A stretch of 64,000 bases of DNA, from the NCBI RefSeq assembly GCF_014648075.1, contig NZ_BMQK01000001.1:1-64000 (forward strand), read 5' to 3'. Both the position numbers and the translations under genes were made by a program. Under the pieces are notes generated by a model. That model saw only the letters and a list, made by a program, of their open reading frames with translations. It searched no databases and was not told the origin of the DNA. Every line of letters starts with the position of its first letter. The first letter of the stretch is position 1. Below are positions 52,645-60,741 of this stretch, piece after piece. This DNA is from Streptomyces ruber (lineage in GTDB: Bacteria > Actinomycetota > Actinomycetes > Streptomycetales > Streptomycetaceae).

Positions 52645-53901
52645 ATGGGGGACTCCGACATGCGCCTTTGGTCTCATCCGCGACTCGTCGCGGCAGTCAC
52701 GAACGAGGACTGGGGTGCGGCCTTCCGCGCCTACCGGCACCTCACAGGCACGAGCCAGATGAAACTCGGTGAGCGGGTCGGGCTCGTTCAGCCAGACGTC
52801 TCCGACATCGAGCGAGGCCGCCGCCGTGTGACGTCCACCGAGGTCAGGAAGCGCATCATCGCCGGGCTCGGCATCCCGGACGAGCTGCTGACCTGTCCCG
52901 GGTCCCCGTCGCACAGGCCGCCGGTGCCGGTCCCGTCCATGGCGCAAGCAGGTACCGCACCGGACGAGGAACTGCTCACCCGCGTGACCAACACCGTCAA
53001 CGGTCAGCAGCGCGTGGACACGGTCACGCTCGACTGGCTGGACCGGCTCCTGGCCGAGCACAGGAGAGCCGAGGACTTCATCGGTTCCAGACCGCTCGTC
53101 GACATCATGCGTCAACAGCTCCGTACGGTGGTCGACATCTACGCGGGTGCCAGAGGGCCCCTGGAGCAACGCGTCGTCCGGCTCGCGGCCGAACACGCCC
53201 AGTTCCTCGCCTGGATGGCACAGGACCAAGGCAGCTCCGCCGCCGCGCTCGCCTGGTACGACCGCTCCCACGAGTGGGCGCTGGAGGCCGGGGACGCGGA
53301 CATGGCGGCGACGACCCTCAGCATGAAGGCGCACATGGCCTGGTCCGGTGGGAGGGGCGCCCGATGCGTGCGGCTGGCCGAAGCAGCTCGCTGGTCCGCT
53401 CCGGGTGCCTCACTCGGCGTGCAGGGCATGGCGGCACAGATGGAAGCACGGGGACACGCCCTGCTGCGTGACGAGAACCGGGCACACAGGCTGCTGGACG
53501 AGGCCCAGGCCCTGATCGGCCGAGCCGGCGAGAAGCCCGAGGACGAGCCGCCGTGGATGTACTTCTACGACGAGACGTGGTTCACCCTGCAAAGGGGCAT
53601 GGCCGCCTTGCACCTACGTGACTGGCGAGGAGCAGCACAGCGACTCTCCGCGGGCCTGGACGCGTTGGCGGAGAACTACCGGCGCGATCGGACCTGGTAC
53701 GGCTCCTGCCTGGCCCACGCGCTCGCGGGCGGCGGAGAGCCCGAGCAAGCACTGGCAGTGGCCCTGGACACCGTCCCTGACGCCGCCGAGGTCGGGCGCC
53801 CCCACGCCTGGGACGAACTGCACGTCACGGCTGCGGTCCTGCTGCGGCTGGGTGCGCCGGAAGGGCACGCGTTGGCCGATGCCCTGCGGCAGCACGACTG
53901 A
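52645..53901 (+). CDS. XRE regulator with TPR-like helical domain
   Basis: A 418-aa protein: N-terminal helix-turn-helix (WGAAFRAYRHLTGTSQMKLGERVGLVQPDVSDIERGRRRV) followed by about 300 residues of helical repeats of TPR type (AAALAWYDRSHEWALEAGDADMAATTLSMKAHMAW, AHRLLDEAQALIGRAG). This architecture is common in Streptomyces and may sense a peptide or protein partner. It is divergent from module copy 2, which it probably regulates. ATG 52645 chosen. Confidence 0.88.
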   Translation: MGDSDMRLWSHPRLVAAVTNEDWGAAFRAYRHLTGTSQMKLGERVGLVQPDVSDIERGRRRVTSTEVRKRIIAGLGIPDELLTCPGSPSHRPPVPVPSMAQAGTAPDEELLTRVTNTVNGQQRVDTVTLDWLDRLLAEHRRAEDFIGSRPLVDIMRQQLRTVVDIYAGARGPLEQRVVRLAAEHAQFLAWMAQDQGSSAAALAWYDRSHEWALEAGDADMAATTLSMKAHMAWSGGRGARCVRLAEAARWSAPGASLGVQGMAAQMEARGHALLRDENRAHRLLDEAQALIGRAGEKPEDEPPWMYFYDETWFTLQRGMAALHLRDWRGAAQRLSAGLDALAENYRRDRTWYGSCLAHALAGGGEPEQALAVALDTVPDAAEVGRPHAWDELHVTAAVLLRLGAPEGHALADALRQHD

Positions 53902-54010
53902 TACGACCGACACGGCTGACCGTGGGTAACGCGCTCATGCACCAGGGACTCGGCCTTGCCGTCCGCTTGTCGTTGATCGTGAGGCGCGCGGAATCGCCGC
54001 GACCATGCGA

Positions 54011-55282
54011 TCAGACAGCACTGACCTCTGACTTCCCCGTCGTCGCCGGACGACCGTCCGCAGACACGGGTTCCTCCTGCTCCCGCGGCAACCCCCGCAT
54101 CAACACCCAGTACCCCGCCCCCGCCACGCTTCCGACGACCGCGCACAACCCCCACAGCCACTCCGCCCCCCACCGGTCGATGACGAACCCGGACATCAGC
54201 GGGGCGACCAGCGCCGCAACGGACCAGGACATGGAGTACATGCCCTGATAGCGCCCGCGTCCGTGCGTGGGCGACAGCCGCACGACCAGCCCGGTCTGCG
54301 TCGGCGCGTTCACGATCTCGGCCAGCGTCCACACGCACACCGTCAGCGCGAAGACCCCGACCGACCCGGCGAAGGCGGTGAGCCCGAACCCGTACCCGGC
54401 GAGGAGTGACGACACGACGAGCAGACGACGCGGATCACGGTGCTCGATGAACCGCGTGACGGGGATCTGCAGGGCGACGATCAGCACACCGTTGACCGCG
54501 ACGGCCAGCCCGTAGTCGGCGGGCGTGAACCCGGCAGCGCCCATCGCGACCGGCAGCCCGATCGAACCCTGCTGGAAGATGAGTGCGACGAGGAAGGACA
54601 GCCCGACGACGCTCATGAACCGCCCGTCGCGCAGCACGGTGCCCAGCCCGACCCCGTCCCCGGATCGCTGCTTGTCCGCGACCGGCGCGGGCCGCGACTC
54701 CGGCAGCTTCACGAACACGACGATCGCGCAGGCCATCGTCATTCCCGCCTCGATCAGGAACCCGGCGAGATAGCTGACCTCGGCGATGAACCCCGCCGCC
54801 ATGGACGAGATCGCGAACCCGAGGTTGATCGCCCAGTAGTTGAGGGAGAACGCCCGCACCCGGTCCTCGGGCCGCACGATGTCCGCCATCATCGCCTGCA
54901 CGGCGGGCCGGGACGCGTTGCTGGCCGCGCCGACCAGGAACGCGACGGCGGCGATGGCGACGGGATCACGCATGAAACCGAGCAGCGCGACGGAGATGGC
55001 CGTCGACGCCTGCGCGACGAGCAGCGTGGGCCGCCGCCCGAGCCGGTCGGCCATGACCCCGCCGGCGAGCGAGGAGATCACCCCGCCGAGCCCGTGCAGG
55101 GAGGCCACCAGACCGGCGTACGAGGCGGAGTAACCGCGGTCGAGCGTCAGGTACAGCGCCATGAACGTGGCGACGAACGCCCCGAGCCGGTTCACGAGCG
55201 TGCTGGTCCACAGCCACCAGAACTCACGCGGCAGCCCGGAGACGGTCTCCCGGACGGCGCGTCTCATGGCGGTGACTGGCAT
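54011..55282 (-). CDS. MFS transporter
   Basis: A 423-aa major facilitator with about 12 transmembrane helices and the loop 2-3 motif GGVMADRLGRRPTLL. The N- and C-terminal halves are joined by a basic loop (ADKQRSGDGVG). Likely a drug/H+ antiporter type; substrate unknown. It ends near the XRE gene (convergent). Confidence 0.9.
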   Translation of the reverse strand: MPVTAMRRAVRETVSGLPREFWWLWTSTLVNRLGAFVATFMALYLTLDRGYSASYAGLVASLHGLGGVISSLAGGVMADRLGRRPTLLVAQASTAISVALLGFMRDPVAIAAVAFLVGAASNASRPAVQAMMADIVRPEDRVRAFSLNYWAINLGFAISSMAAGFIAEVSYLAGFLIEAGMTMACAIVVFVKLPESRPAPVADKQRSGDGVGLGTVLRDGRFMSVVGLSFLVALIFQQGSIGLPVAMGAAGFTPADYGLAVAVNGVLIVALQIPVTRFIEHRDPRRLLVVSSLLAGYGFGLTAFAGSVGVFALTVCVWTLAEIVNAPTQTGLVVRLSPTHGRGRYQGMYSMSWSVAALVAPLMSGFVIDRWGAEWLWGLCAVVGSVAGAGYWVLMRGLPREQEEPVSADGRPATTGKSEVSAV

Positions 55283-55438
55283 GAAGGTCCCCCAGGGTGC
55301 GTGTAAGCGGCTGCGGCAGCGAGCACACCTTACGAGGAGGTCCGGCGCTCAGGCCACTCAATTAACGGCAGTGGTCGACCAGACAGGAGGGCGCAGTGGC
55401 AGGGGGTGCAGCTGTCGCCCGGGACGAAGCGGTGGCGA

Positions 55439-55816
55439 TCAGTCCCCGTGCACGGTGAGCCGGTAGCCCTCGGGGCCGGTGAAGGAGAACGTCGGGCCGA
55501 ACGGACCGTCCTGCACGGGGCTGACGTCCTGCGTGCCCGCCCGTACCAGTTGCTCGCGCAGCGCCCTCGCGTCCGAGGCGCGCAGCCACAGCGCCACGCC
55601 CAGGCCGGGACGTGCGTCGCCGGTGAGGTCGGTGCCCGGCAGGGGCTCGCGGACGGCGAACGGGATCGGGCTGGTGGTGAAGACCACCGCCCCGGGCGGT
55701 GAGGCCGCGGCCCGGCGCAGCCCGAGGTGCTCCTCGAAGAAAGCGGCCGCGGCAGGCACGTCCTGTACCTGCAGGGCGACGAAGTCGGGCCCTTCGACGG
55801 TGGCGGTGGCGGACAT
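55439..55816 (-). CDS. VOC family (glyoxalase/bleomycin-resistance-like) protein
   Basis: A 125-aa vicinal oxygen chelate protein (DFVALQVQDVPAAAAFFEEHLGLRR, FTTSPIPFAVREPLPG, GPTFSFTGPEGYRLTVHGD). Divergent from a MarR gene with an 89-bp gap that contains two matching palindromes, so it is probably MarR-controlled. The reaction is unknown; resistance or aldehyde detoxification are typical. Confidence 0.87.
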   Translation of the reverse strand: MSATATVEGPDFVALQVQDVPAAAAFFEEHLGLRRAAASPPGAVVFTTSPIPFAVREPLPGTDLTGDARPGLGVALWLRASDARALREQLVRAGTQDVSPVQDGPFGPTFSFTGPEGYRLTVHGD

Positions 55817-55844
55817 GGTTCCTCCAGAAGGCGATGCCGGAAAG

Positions 55845-55862
55845 ATGTCAGGACTTTGACAT
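55845..55862. promoter_or_regulatory. MarR operator candidate 1
   Basis: ATGTCA-ggactt-TGACAT, perfect 6-bp arms, 29 bp upstream of the VOC gene start. Confidence 0.7.
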
Positions 55863-55888
55863 GTGGACTGTAGGTCCGCGGGCTCGCG

Positions 55889-55908
55889 CATGTCAAAATG
55901 CTGACATG
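55889..55908. promoter_or_regulatory. MarR operator candidate 2
   Basis: CATGTCA-aaatgc-TGACATG, perfect 7-bp arms, the same core and spacer length as site 1 (centres 45 bp apart) and including the MarR ATG itself. Confidence 0.7.
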
Positions 55909-56367
55909 GAAGATCGTGTACCCGTGCCCTCGCCCCATCCGGCCCAGGACATCACCGAACATGTGGGGTACCGCCTCAAGCGCGCCGCCGCCGCTCTGCG
56001 GAGCGCCATGGACAAGGCCCTGCGCGAGCACGACCTCACCGTCCCGCAGTACTCCTGCCTCGAACTCCTCGACGAGCAGCCGGGCCTGTCCAACGCGGAC
56101 CTGGCCCGAGGCACCTTCGTCACCCGCCAGTCCGCCAACGTCGTCCTGCGCGGACTGGAAGACGCCGGTCTCGTCACCCGGGCGGCCACCACCGACCACG
56201 GCCGCGCGCTGCCCGTCCACCTCACCGTCGTCGGTCAGCAACGCCTGCACGCCGCACGCGGCGCCGTCTACGCCATCGAGGAACGCATGATCGAAGCACT
56301 CCCGGCGCGGCGCCTGGCAGCCTTGCTCACCGATCTCGACGCCATGGCCGAAGCCCTCGACGAGTGA
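55906..56367 (+). CDS. MarR family transcriptional regulator
   Basis: A 153-aa winged-helix regulator ([69 protein letters not shown]). Its ATG is inside the second TGTCA-N6-TGACA palindrome, consistent with tight autorepression. Divergent from the VOC gene. Confidence 0.92.
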   Translation: MEDRVPVPSPHPAQDITEHVGYRLKRAAAALRSAMDKALREHDLTVPQYSCLELLDEQPGLSNADLARGTFVTRQSANVVLRGLEDAGLVTRAATTDHGRALPVHLTVVGQQRLHAARGAVYAIEERMIEALPARRLAALLTDLDAMAEALDE

Positions 56368-56471
56368 GACCGCGGGCCCCACAGTGGTCCGCGAACCGCG
56401 CGCCGCGCGGGCCGGTGGACGCCCTGGCCCGCCCGCGCGGTGAACGAGAGGGTTCCATTACGCTCAGGAGC

Positions 56472-57233
56472 ATGGCCGACGCACCGTACAAGCTGATCCT
56501 CCTCCGCCACGGCGAGAGCGAGTGGAACGCGAAGAACCTGTTCACCGGCTGGGTGGACGTCAACCTCAACGAGAAGGGCGAGAAGGAGGCGGTCCGCGGC
56601 GGTGAGCTGCTCAAGGACGCCGGCCTGCTGCCCGACGTGGTCCACACGTCCGTCCAGAAGCGCGCGATCCGCACCGCCCAGCTCGCGCTGGAGGCCGCCG
56701 ACCGCCACTGGATCCCGGTCCACCGCTCCTGGCGCCTGAACGAGCGCCACTACGGTGCCCTCCAGGGCAAGGACAAGGCGCAGACGCTCGCCGAGTTCGG
56801 CGAGGAGCAGTTCATGCTGTGGCGCCGCTCGTACGACACGCCCCCGCCGCCGCTCGACACCGACGCCGAGTACTCCCAGTTCCACGACGCGCGCTACGCG
56901 ACCCTCCCGCCGGAGCTGCGCCCCCGCACGGAGTGCCTGAAGGACGTCGTCCACCGCATGCTGCCGTACTGGTTCGACAGCATCGTCCCCGACCTCCTCA
57001 CCGGCCGCACGGTCCTGATCGCCGCCCACGGCAACAGCCTCCGCGCCCTGGTGAAGCACCTGGACGGCATCTCCGACAAGGACATCGCCGGCCTGAACAT
57101 CCCCACCGGCATCCCGCTGACCTACGAGCTGGACGCCGAGTTCAAGCCCCTCAACCCGGGCGGCACCTACCTCGACCCGGAGGCCGCGGCGGCGGCGATC
57201 GAGGCGGTCAAGAACCAGGGCAAGAAGAAGTAA
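56472..57233 (+). CDS. gpmA: 2,3-bisphosphoglycerate-dependent phosphoglycerate mutase
   Basis: A 253-aa glycolytic enzyme that interconverts 3- and 2-phosphoglycerate. It has [10 protein letters not shown] (phospho-His), [11 protein letters not shown] and [17 protein letters not shown] 56472 fits the family length. The last codons (NQGKKK and stop) lie inside a 20-bp sequence that occurs again at 60122-60141, suggesting the 3' end served as an integration site. The gene itself is intact. Confidence 0.96.
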   Translation: MADAPYKLILLRHGESEWNAKNLFTGWVDVNLNEKGEKEAVRGGELLKDAGLLPDVVHTSVQKRAIRTAQLALEAADRHWIPVHRSWRLNERHYGALQGKDKAQTLAEFGEEQFMLWRRSYDTPPPPLDTDAEYSQFHDARYATLPPELRPRTECLKDVVHRMLPYWFDSIVPDLLTGRTVLIAAHGNSLRALVKHLDGISDKDIAGLNIPTGIPLTYELDAEFKPLNPGGTYLDPEAAAAAIEAVKNQGKKK

Positions 57234-57234
57234 G
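57215..57234. repeat. Left direct repeat at the gpmA 3' end (attL-like)
   Basis: The 20-bp sequence beginning CCAGGGCAAGAAG and ending AAGTAAG, spanning the last codons and stop of gpmA. Identical to 60122-60141; extended to 24 bp the two copies differ at one base. Confidence 0.75.
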
Positions 57235-57245
57235 TTTTTTGATCA

Positions 57246-57282
57246 TGCCCCTGAGCTGCGCATACGGCGCGTCTCAGGGGCA
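57246..57282 (+). terminator. Terminator after gpmA
   Basis: TGCCCCTGAG (57246-57255) pairs with CTCAGGGGCA (57273-57282) and is followed by tttt. A further T6 run at 57235-57240 precedes the stem. Confidence 0.8.
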
Positions 57283-57487
57283 TTTTCACGGCCTGGGCCC
57301 TCTCTGGGCCCTCAGGCCCCCGAGTCCTGCGGCCGGATCGCTCGCCTGAAGGGCGGTCCTTCGGGCGGTCGGAACCGACACCCTTCGCGCGAATTCGGAA
57401 ACGTTTCACCAAGTTGCGGTCAAGACCGTGTTGGCCCCGGCCCGCCGGGGGACAGTGGCGTGATCGGATCGGGTCATTACTACCTGC

Positions 57488-59416
57488 GTGGTCGAGATGA
57501 AGCTCACTGATCGGCGCATCGCTGCCTCGCACGACAGGAAGCAGCGCATGACCGCCGCTCCCGGGGCGGGACGGTCGCTCCCACCGCCTTGTCTTCTACC
57601 TCTGTCGCTGGGAATCTGCGTGCTGATCGCCGCGCTGGACGTGCTGGTTGGCGCCCGGCCACAGGTCATCGCGCTGCTGGTGCTCGGCCCGCTGCTGGCC
57701 AGTGCCTGGCTTGACGTCCGGCACAGTGTGCTGGTCGGCGGCTGGGCCGCACTGTCCGGCTTGGTGGCCGGCCTGCTGGACGGCACCTTCCTGACGGTCG
57801 GCTTCACCGTGCGGTGGTGCGGGCTGCTGCTGGGCTGTGCGCTCGTTGTCCATGTGGCGCGGCGCCGTGCCGCGGCTGAGATGGCGCTCAGATCACTGGA
57901 CCTGGCCCGCCGGGTCACCCGGGGCGACCACGACCTCGCCGCTCTGGTGGAGTCCTCGCACGACGCGATCCTGGCGACAACCCTGGACGGACGCATCACC
58001 TACTGGAACACCGCCGCCCAACAGCTGTACGGCTACACGCCGCAGGAGGCCATCGGCGCCCACGTGTCCATGCTGGCACCGCCGGAGCGCGGGCACGAGA
58101 CCGCGATGCTGCTGCGCCGGCTGAGCCGCGGTGAGAGGATCGAGCACTTCGAGGCCCGGCGCGTCTCCCGCACCGGGCGGCGGATTCACGTGGATCTCAC
58201 CCTGTGGCCCAACCGCACGCCCAATGGCCGGCTCATCGGTGCCTACGCCATCGCACGGGATCTCGAGCAGAAGCGGGCCGCGGCCGAACTCGCCCAACTG
58301 TACGAGGAGCAGCGGCACGTCGCCCTGACCTTGCAGCGCAGCCTGATGGGTGTCCCGCCGAAGGTGCCCGGGATGCCCACCGCCCACCGCTATCTGCCCG
58401 CCACCCAGGGCCTGGGGGTCGGCGGCGACTGGTTCGACCTGGTGCCGCTGGGCGCCCGCCGGGTCGGTGCCGTGATCGGGGATGTCATGGGGCGCGGCCT
58501 GGAGGCGGCCGCCGTCATGGGCCGGCTGTACTCTGCCGCCCATGCGCTGGCCAAGAGCGGGCTCCCGCCGTGGCAGGTGATGCAGACCCTGGACGCCGTC
58601 GTGGCTGATCTGCCCGACCAGTTCATCACCTGCTGCTATCTGGAGATCCATCCGGATGCCGGTGAGGCCACCGTCTGCTCCGCCGGCCACCTGCCGGCAC
58701 TGCTGGTCGCTCCCGACGGCAAGGTCCGCACCCTACCGGTGCCGGTGAGTGTGCCGCTGGGCGTGGGCGCGATACCACACCAGCAGGTCACCGTCGCCCT
58801 GCCGCCCGGCTCCACCCTCGCCCTGTACACCGACGGCCTGGTCGAATCCCCTGGCCATGACATCGACACCCGACTGGACGCCCTCGCGACGGCGCTGGGT
58901 GCGGCGCTGGCCACCACGCCGGACCTGGAGCAGGCCGCCGACCAGGTGCTTGCCGCCTTGCTGCCCGGGCCCGCCAAGCACGACGACGACGTCACCCTCC
59001 TGCTCACCCGCCTCCCGCAGGCCCCGCTGGCCACCGCCGGACGCGAACTGGATGCCACACCCGCCGCCGTGCCCGCAGGGCGCGCCTTCCTCACCGACAC
59101 CCTGACCGCCTGGCACCTGGCCGGCATCGCCGACGACGCCTGCCTGCTGGCCTCCGAGATCCTCACCAACGCCGTCTGCCACGCCGCGGGCCCGATCCGG
59201 CTGCTGCTGCGCCGCACCGAGTACGACCTCACCATCGAGGTGACCGACCGCAGCCCGCACCTGCCCCAGCCGCGGCAGATCAACACCGCCGACGAATCCG
59301 GCCGCGGCCTCGCCCTCGTCGACGCCCTCGCAGCCGCCTGGGGCACCCGCCCCGCCGAGGACGGCAAGACCGTCTGGTTCACCCTGGCCACAAGCAACCA
59401 CAGTGCGGAGGCGTAG
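57488..59416 (+). CDS. Membrane PAS-PP2C phosphatase-ATPase regulator
   Basis: A 642-aa signalling protein. Four hydrophobic helices (about 32-120), a PAS domain (about 155-265, ILATTLDGRITYWNTAAQQLYGYTPQEAIG), an SpoIIE/PP2C phosphatase (about 290-500, GVGGDWFDLVPLG, VIGDVMGRGLEAAAVMG, LYTDGLVES, DDDVTLLLTRL) and a C-terminal RsbW-like ATPase (about 515-635, ASEILTNAVCHA, GRGLALVDALAAAWG). It combines both arms of an anti-sigma partner switch. GTG 57488; an ATG three codons later is possible. Located inside the putative islet. Confidence 0.9.
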   Translation: MVEMKLTDRRIAASHDRKQRMTAAPGAGRSLPPPCLLPLSLGICVLIAALDVLVGARPQVIALLVLGPLLASAWLDVRHSVLVGGWAALSGLVAGLLDGTFLTVGFTVRWCGLLLGCALVVHVARRRAAAEMALRSLDLARRVTRGDHDLAALVESSHDAILATTLDGRITYWNTAAQQLYGYTPQEAIGAHVSMLAPPERGHETAMLLRRLSRGERIEHFEARRVSRTGRRIHVDLTLWPNRTPNGRLIGAYAIARDLEQKRAAAELAQLYEEQRHVALTLQRSLMGVPPKVPGMPTAHRYLPATQGLGVGGDWFDLVPLGARRVGAVIGDVMGRGLEAAAVMGRLYSAAHALAKSGLPPWQVMQTLDAVVADLPDQFITCCYLEIHPDAGEATVCSAGHLPALLVAPDGKVRTLPVPVSVPLGVGAIPHQQVTVALPPGSTLALYTDGLVESPGHDIDTRLDALATALGAALATTPDLEQAADQVLAALLPGPAKHDDDVTLLLTRLPQAPLATAGRELDATPAAVPAGRAFLTDTLTAWHLAGIADDACLLASEILTNAVCHAAGPIRLLLRRTEYDLTIEVTDRSPHLPQPRQINTADESGRGLALVDALAAAWGTRPAEDGKTVWFTLATSNHSAEA

Positions 59417-59559
59417 GCCGCCCCCTGCGAAGCGTTGCTACGACTGCGGCTCGTCTTCCTCCGGTCCTGCGTCCATGACCACCCACTGCACCGGCCGGCC
59501 CGGCGGCCCTACGAGTGAGTACTTACGTCCGTGATCTGCAACTTCAGTGAGCGGGTCCG

Positions 59560-59625
59560 CTTGTCGCGTCGCTTGTCGTCCCTCTTGTCGTGCGGCTTGT
59601 CGCTTGTCTTGTCTTGTCGCTTGTC
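59560..59625. repeat. Iteron-like CTTGTC array
   Basis: Eight CTTGTC hexamers in 66 bp, same strand. The first four are exactly 12 bp apart (59560, 59572, 59584, 59596) with GCTTGTCG-type context; the others start at 59603, 59608, 59613 and 59620. It lies in a 334-bp gap with no gene between the PP2C and YozE-like genes. It may be a replication- or transfer-related site of the islet. Confidence 0.75.
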
Positions 59626-59750
59626 GGATCCCAGGGCATAACCGGTTCTGGGCGTCTGCGCACTGGAAGCGTCTTAGTCCCTTGGGACGCGCGGCTGTAG
59701 GCCGCTCCCCACTGGGGTCGGCCCCGACCCGGCGGCGGAAGGATGCGCAC

Positions 59751-59984
59751 ATGCTCAAGCCGAAGAGCTTCACCGCATGGCTGAAGACCCAGGTCGATCA
59801 GCGCAGCGCTATCGGGGACCTGGCCCGGGACGTCTCCGCTGATCCTGATTGGCCCTCACGCAAGGGACTGTCGGGCCAGCGTGACTACTTCGAAGAGTGC
59901 GGCGCCATCCCCGCGACTGTCGGGGCACTGGAACGTGCGTGGGTGCAGCACGAGGCGTACCGGGCGGCTCAACAGGATGCCTGA
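59751..59984 (+). CDS. YozE SAM-like domain protein
   Basis: A 77-aa helical protein with a YozE_SAM_like pattern (FTAWLKTQVDQRSAIGDLARDVSADPDWP, YFEECGAIPATVGALERAWVQHEAY). Related small proteins are found on actinomycete mobile elements as well as chromosomes. ATG preceded by ggaagga. Function unknown; last gene within the putative islet. Confidence 0.75.
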   Translation: MLKPKSFTAWLKTQVDQRSAIGDLARDVSADPDWPSRKGLSGQRDYFEECGAIPATVGALERAWVQHEAYRAAQQDA

Positions 59985-60121
59985 GCGGCTGAGGCTGGGC
60001 CCTCTCTGGGCCCTCCGACGACGACCAACGACGACAGACAACGCCGCTGACGACGGCCCGACCGCAGGTCAGGTGAGGTACCCGACCCGCTGACCAGGGG
60101 CAGAAAACGGGCCCGCCAGAC

Positions 60122-60141
60122 CCAGGGCAAGAAGAAGTAAG
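60122..60141. repeat. Right direct repeat (attR-like)
   Basis: Second copy of the 20-bp gpmA 3'-end sequence. No other gpmA sequence precedes it, so a simple partial gene duplication is unlikely. Confidence 0.75.
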
Positions 60142-60149
60142 CCCAGATG

Positions 60150-60193
60150 AAGAGGCCCCCACCCGCGGATCAGCCATCAGGGAGGGGGCTCTT
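60150..60193. terminator. Hairpin right of the second gpmA repeat
   Basis: AAGAGgCCCCC (60150-60160) pairs with GGGGGCTCTT (60184-60193) with one bulge, then ccgtttctg. It lies at the distance from the repeat expected for the original gpmA terminator and also faces the GNAT gene end. Confidence 0.65.
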
Positions 60194-60224
60194 CCGTTTC
60201 TGCCGTGCTCATCGAACGGTGGGC

Positions 60225-60689
60225 TCAGGCGAAATCCTCGGCGAGCACCATCATGATGTGCTCATGCTCGCCGTGTCGCATGATCCCGGTACGGCGGAAG
60301 CCGTGTTTCTCCAGCAAGCGCACCGAGCCGGTGTTCCCGGCGAAGGGATCGGCGTGCAGGGGGCGGATCCTCTCCCGCTCCATGAACAGTGCCAGCGCCC
60401 GGGTGCCGATACCCCGCCCCCAGTACTCCCTGCCGAGCCAGTACCCGATGAAGCGCCGCCCCTCGTCCCACCATGCCACCGCGTTGCCCGCCAGCTCTCC
60501 GTCCACGGTGACGGCCTGTACGAAGACGGTGGAATCCCCAAGGACCTTCGTCGTCCAGTGGGCCATGAAGGCATCCCGCTCCCGGGGCGGGAACTTCGAC
60601 CGCTGCACGGCCTCAGGATCGTGCTCCTGAGCGAAGAACACCTCCAGATCGGCCGGTTCGACGTCTCGTAAACGCACCTGATCACTCAT
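60225..60689 (-). CDS. GNAT family N-acetyltransferase, RimJ/RimL-like
   Basis: A 154-aa acetyltransferase (VRLRDVEPADLEVFFAQEHDPEAV, GYWLGREYWGRGIGTRALALFM acetyl-CoA loop, NTGSVRLLEKHGFRRTG). Resembles the branch that acetylates ribosomal-protein N-termini or small molecules; substrate unknown. ATG of MSDQVRL chosen. It follows the esterase gene by 52 bp in the same direction. Confidence 0.88.
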   Translation of the reverse strand: MSDQVRLRDVEPADLEVFFAQEHDPEAVQRSKFPPRERDAFMAHWTTKVLGDSTVFVQAVTVDGELAGNAVAWWDEGRRFIGYWLGREYWGRGIGTRALALFMERERIRPLHADPFAGNTGSVRLLEKHGFRRTGIMRHGEHEHIMMVLAEDFA

Positions 60690-60741
60690 GCCGACGGAGT
60701 CTGCCCCCAGCCACTGACACTCCCGGGGCCGCCAGGTCCGT

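Larger units (their letters stand above)
57215..60141. mobile_element. Putative integrated islet at gpmA, relic element
   Basis: About 2.9 kb between direct repeats of the gpmA 3' end. It carries its own terminator right after gpmA, a PAS/PP2C/ATPase gene, a CTTGTC array and a YozE-like gene. A second, inner 21-bp direct repeat (CTGGGCCCTCTCTGGGC...) is present at 57293-57313 and 59995-60015. No integrase or replication gene is inside, so it would be a deleted or trans-mobilised element. A terminator-like hairpin just right of the second repeat could be the ancestral gpmA terminator. Confidence 0.5.

Noticed and set aside
55330..55437. Peptide-like minus-strand tail with SCTPCHC downstream of the VOC gene
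   Set aside because: The frame has no start codon between the VOC stop and this stretch; it would need a frameshift to be expressed.
59560..59625. CTTGTC array as a CRISPR
   Set aside because: Hexamer repeats with 5-12 bp periods are far too short for CRISPR repeats and spacers.
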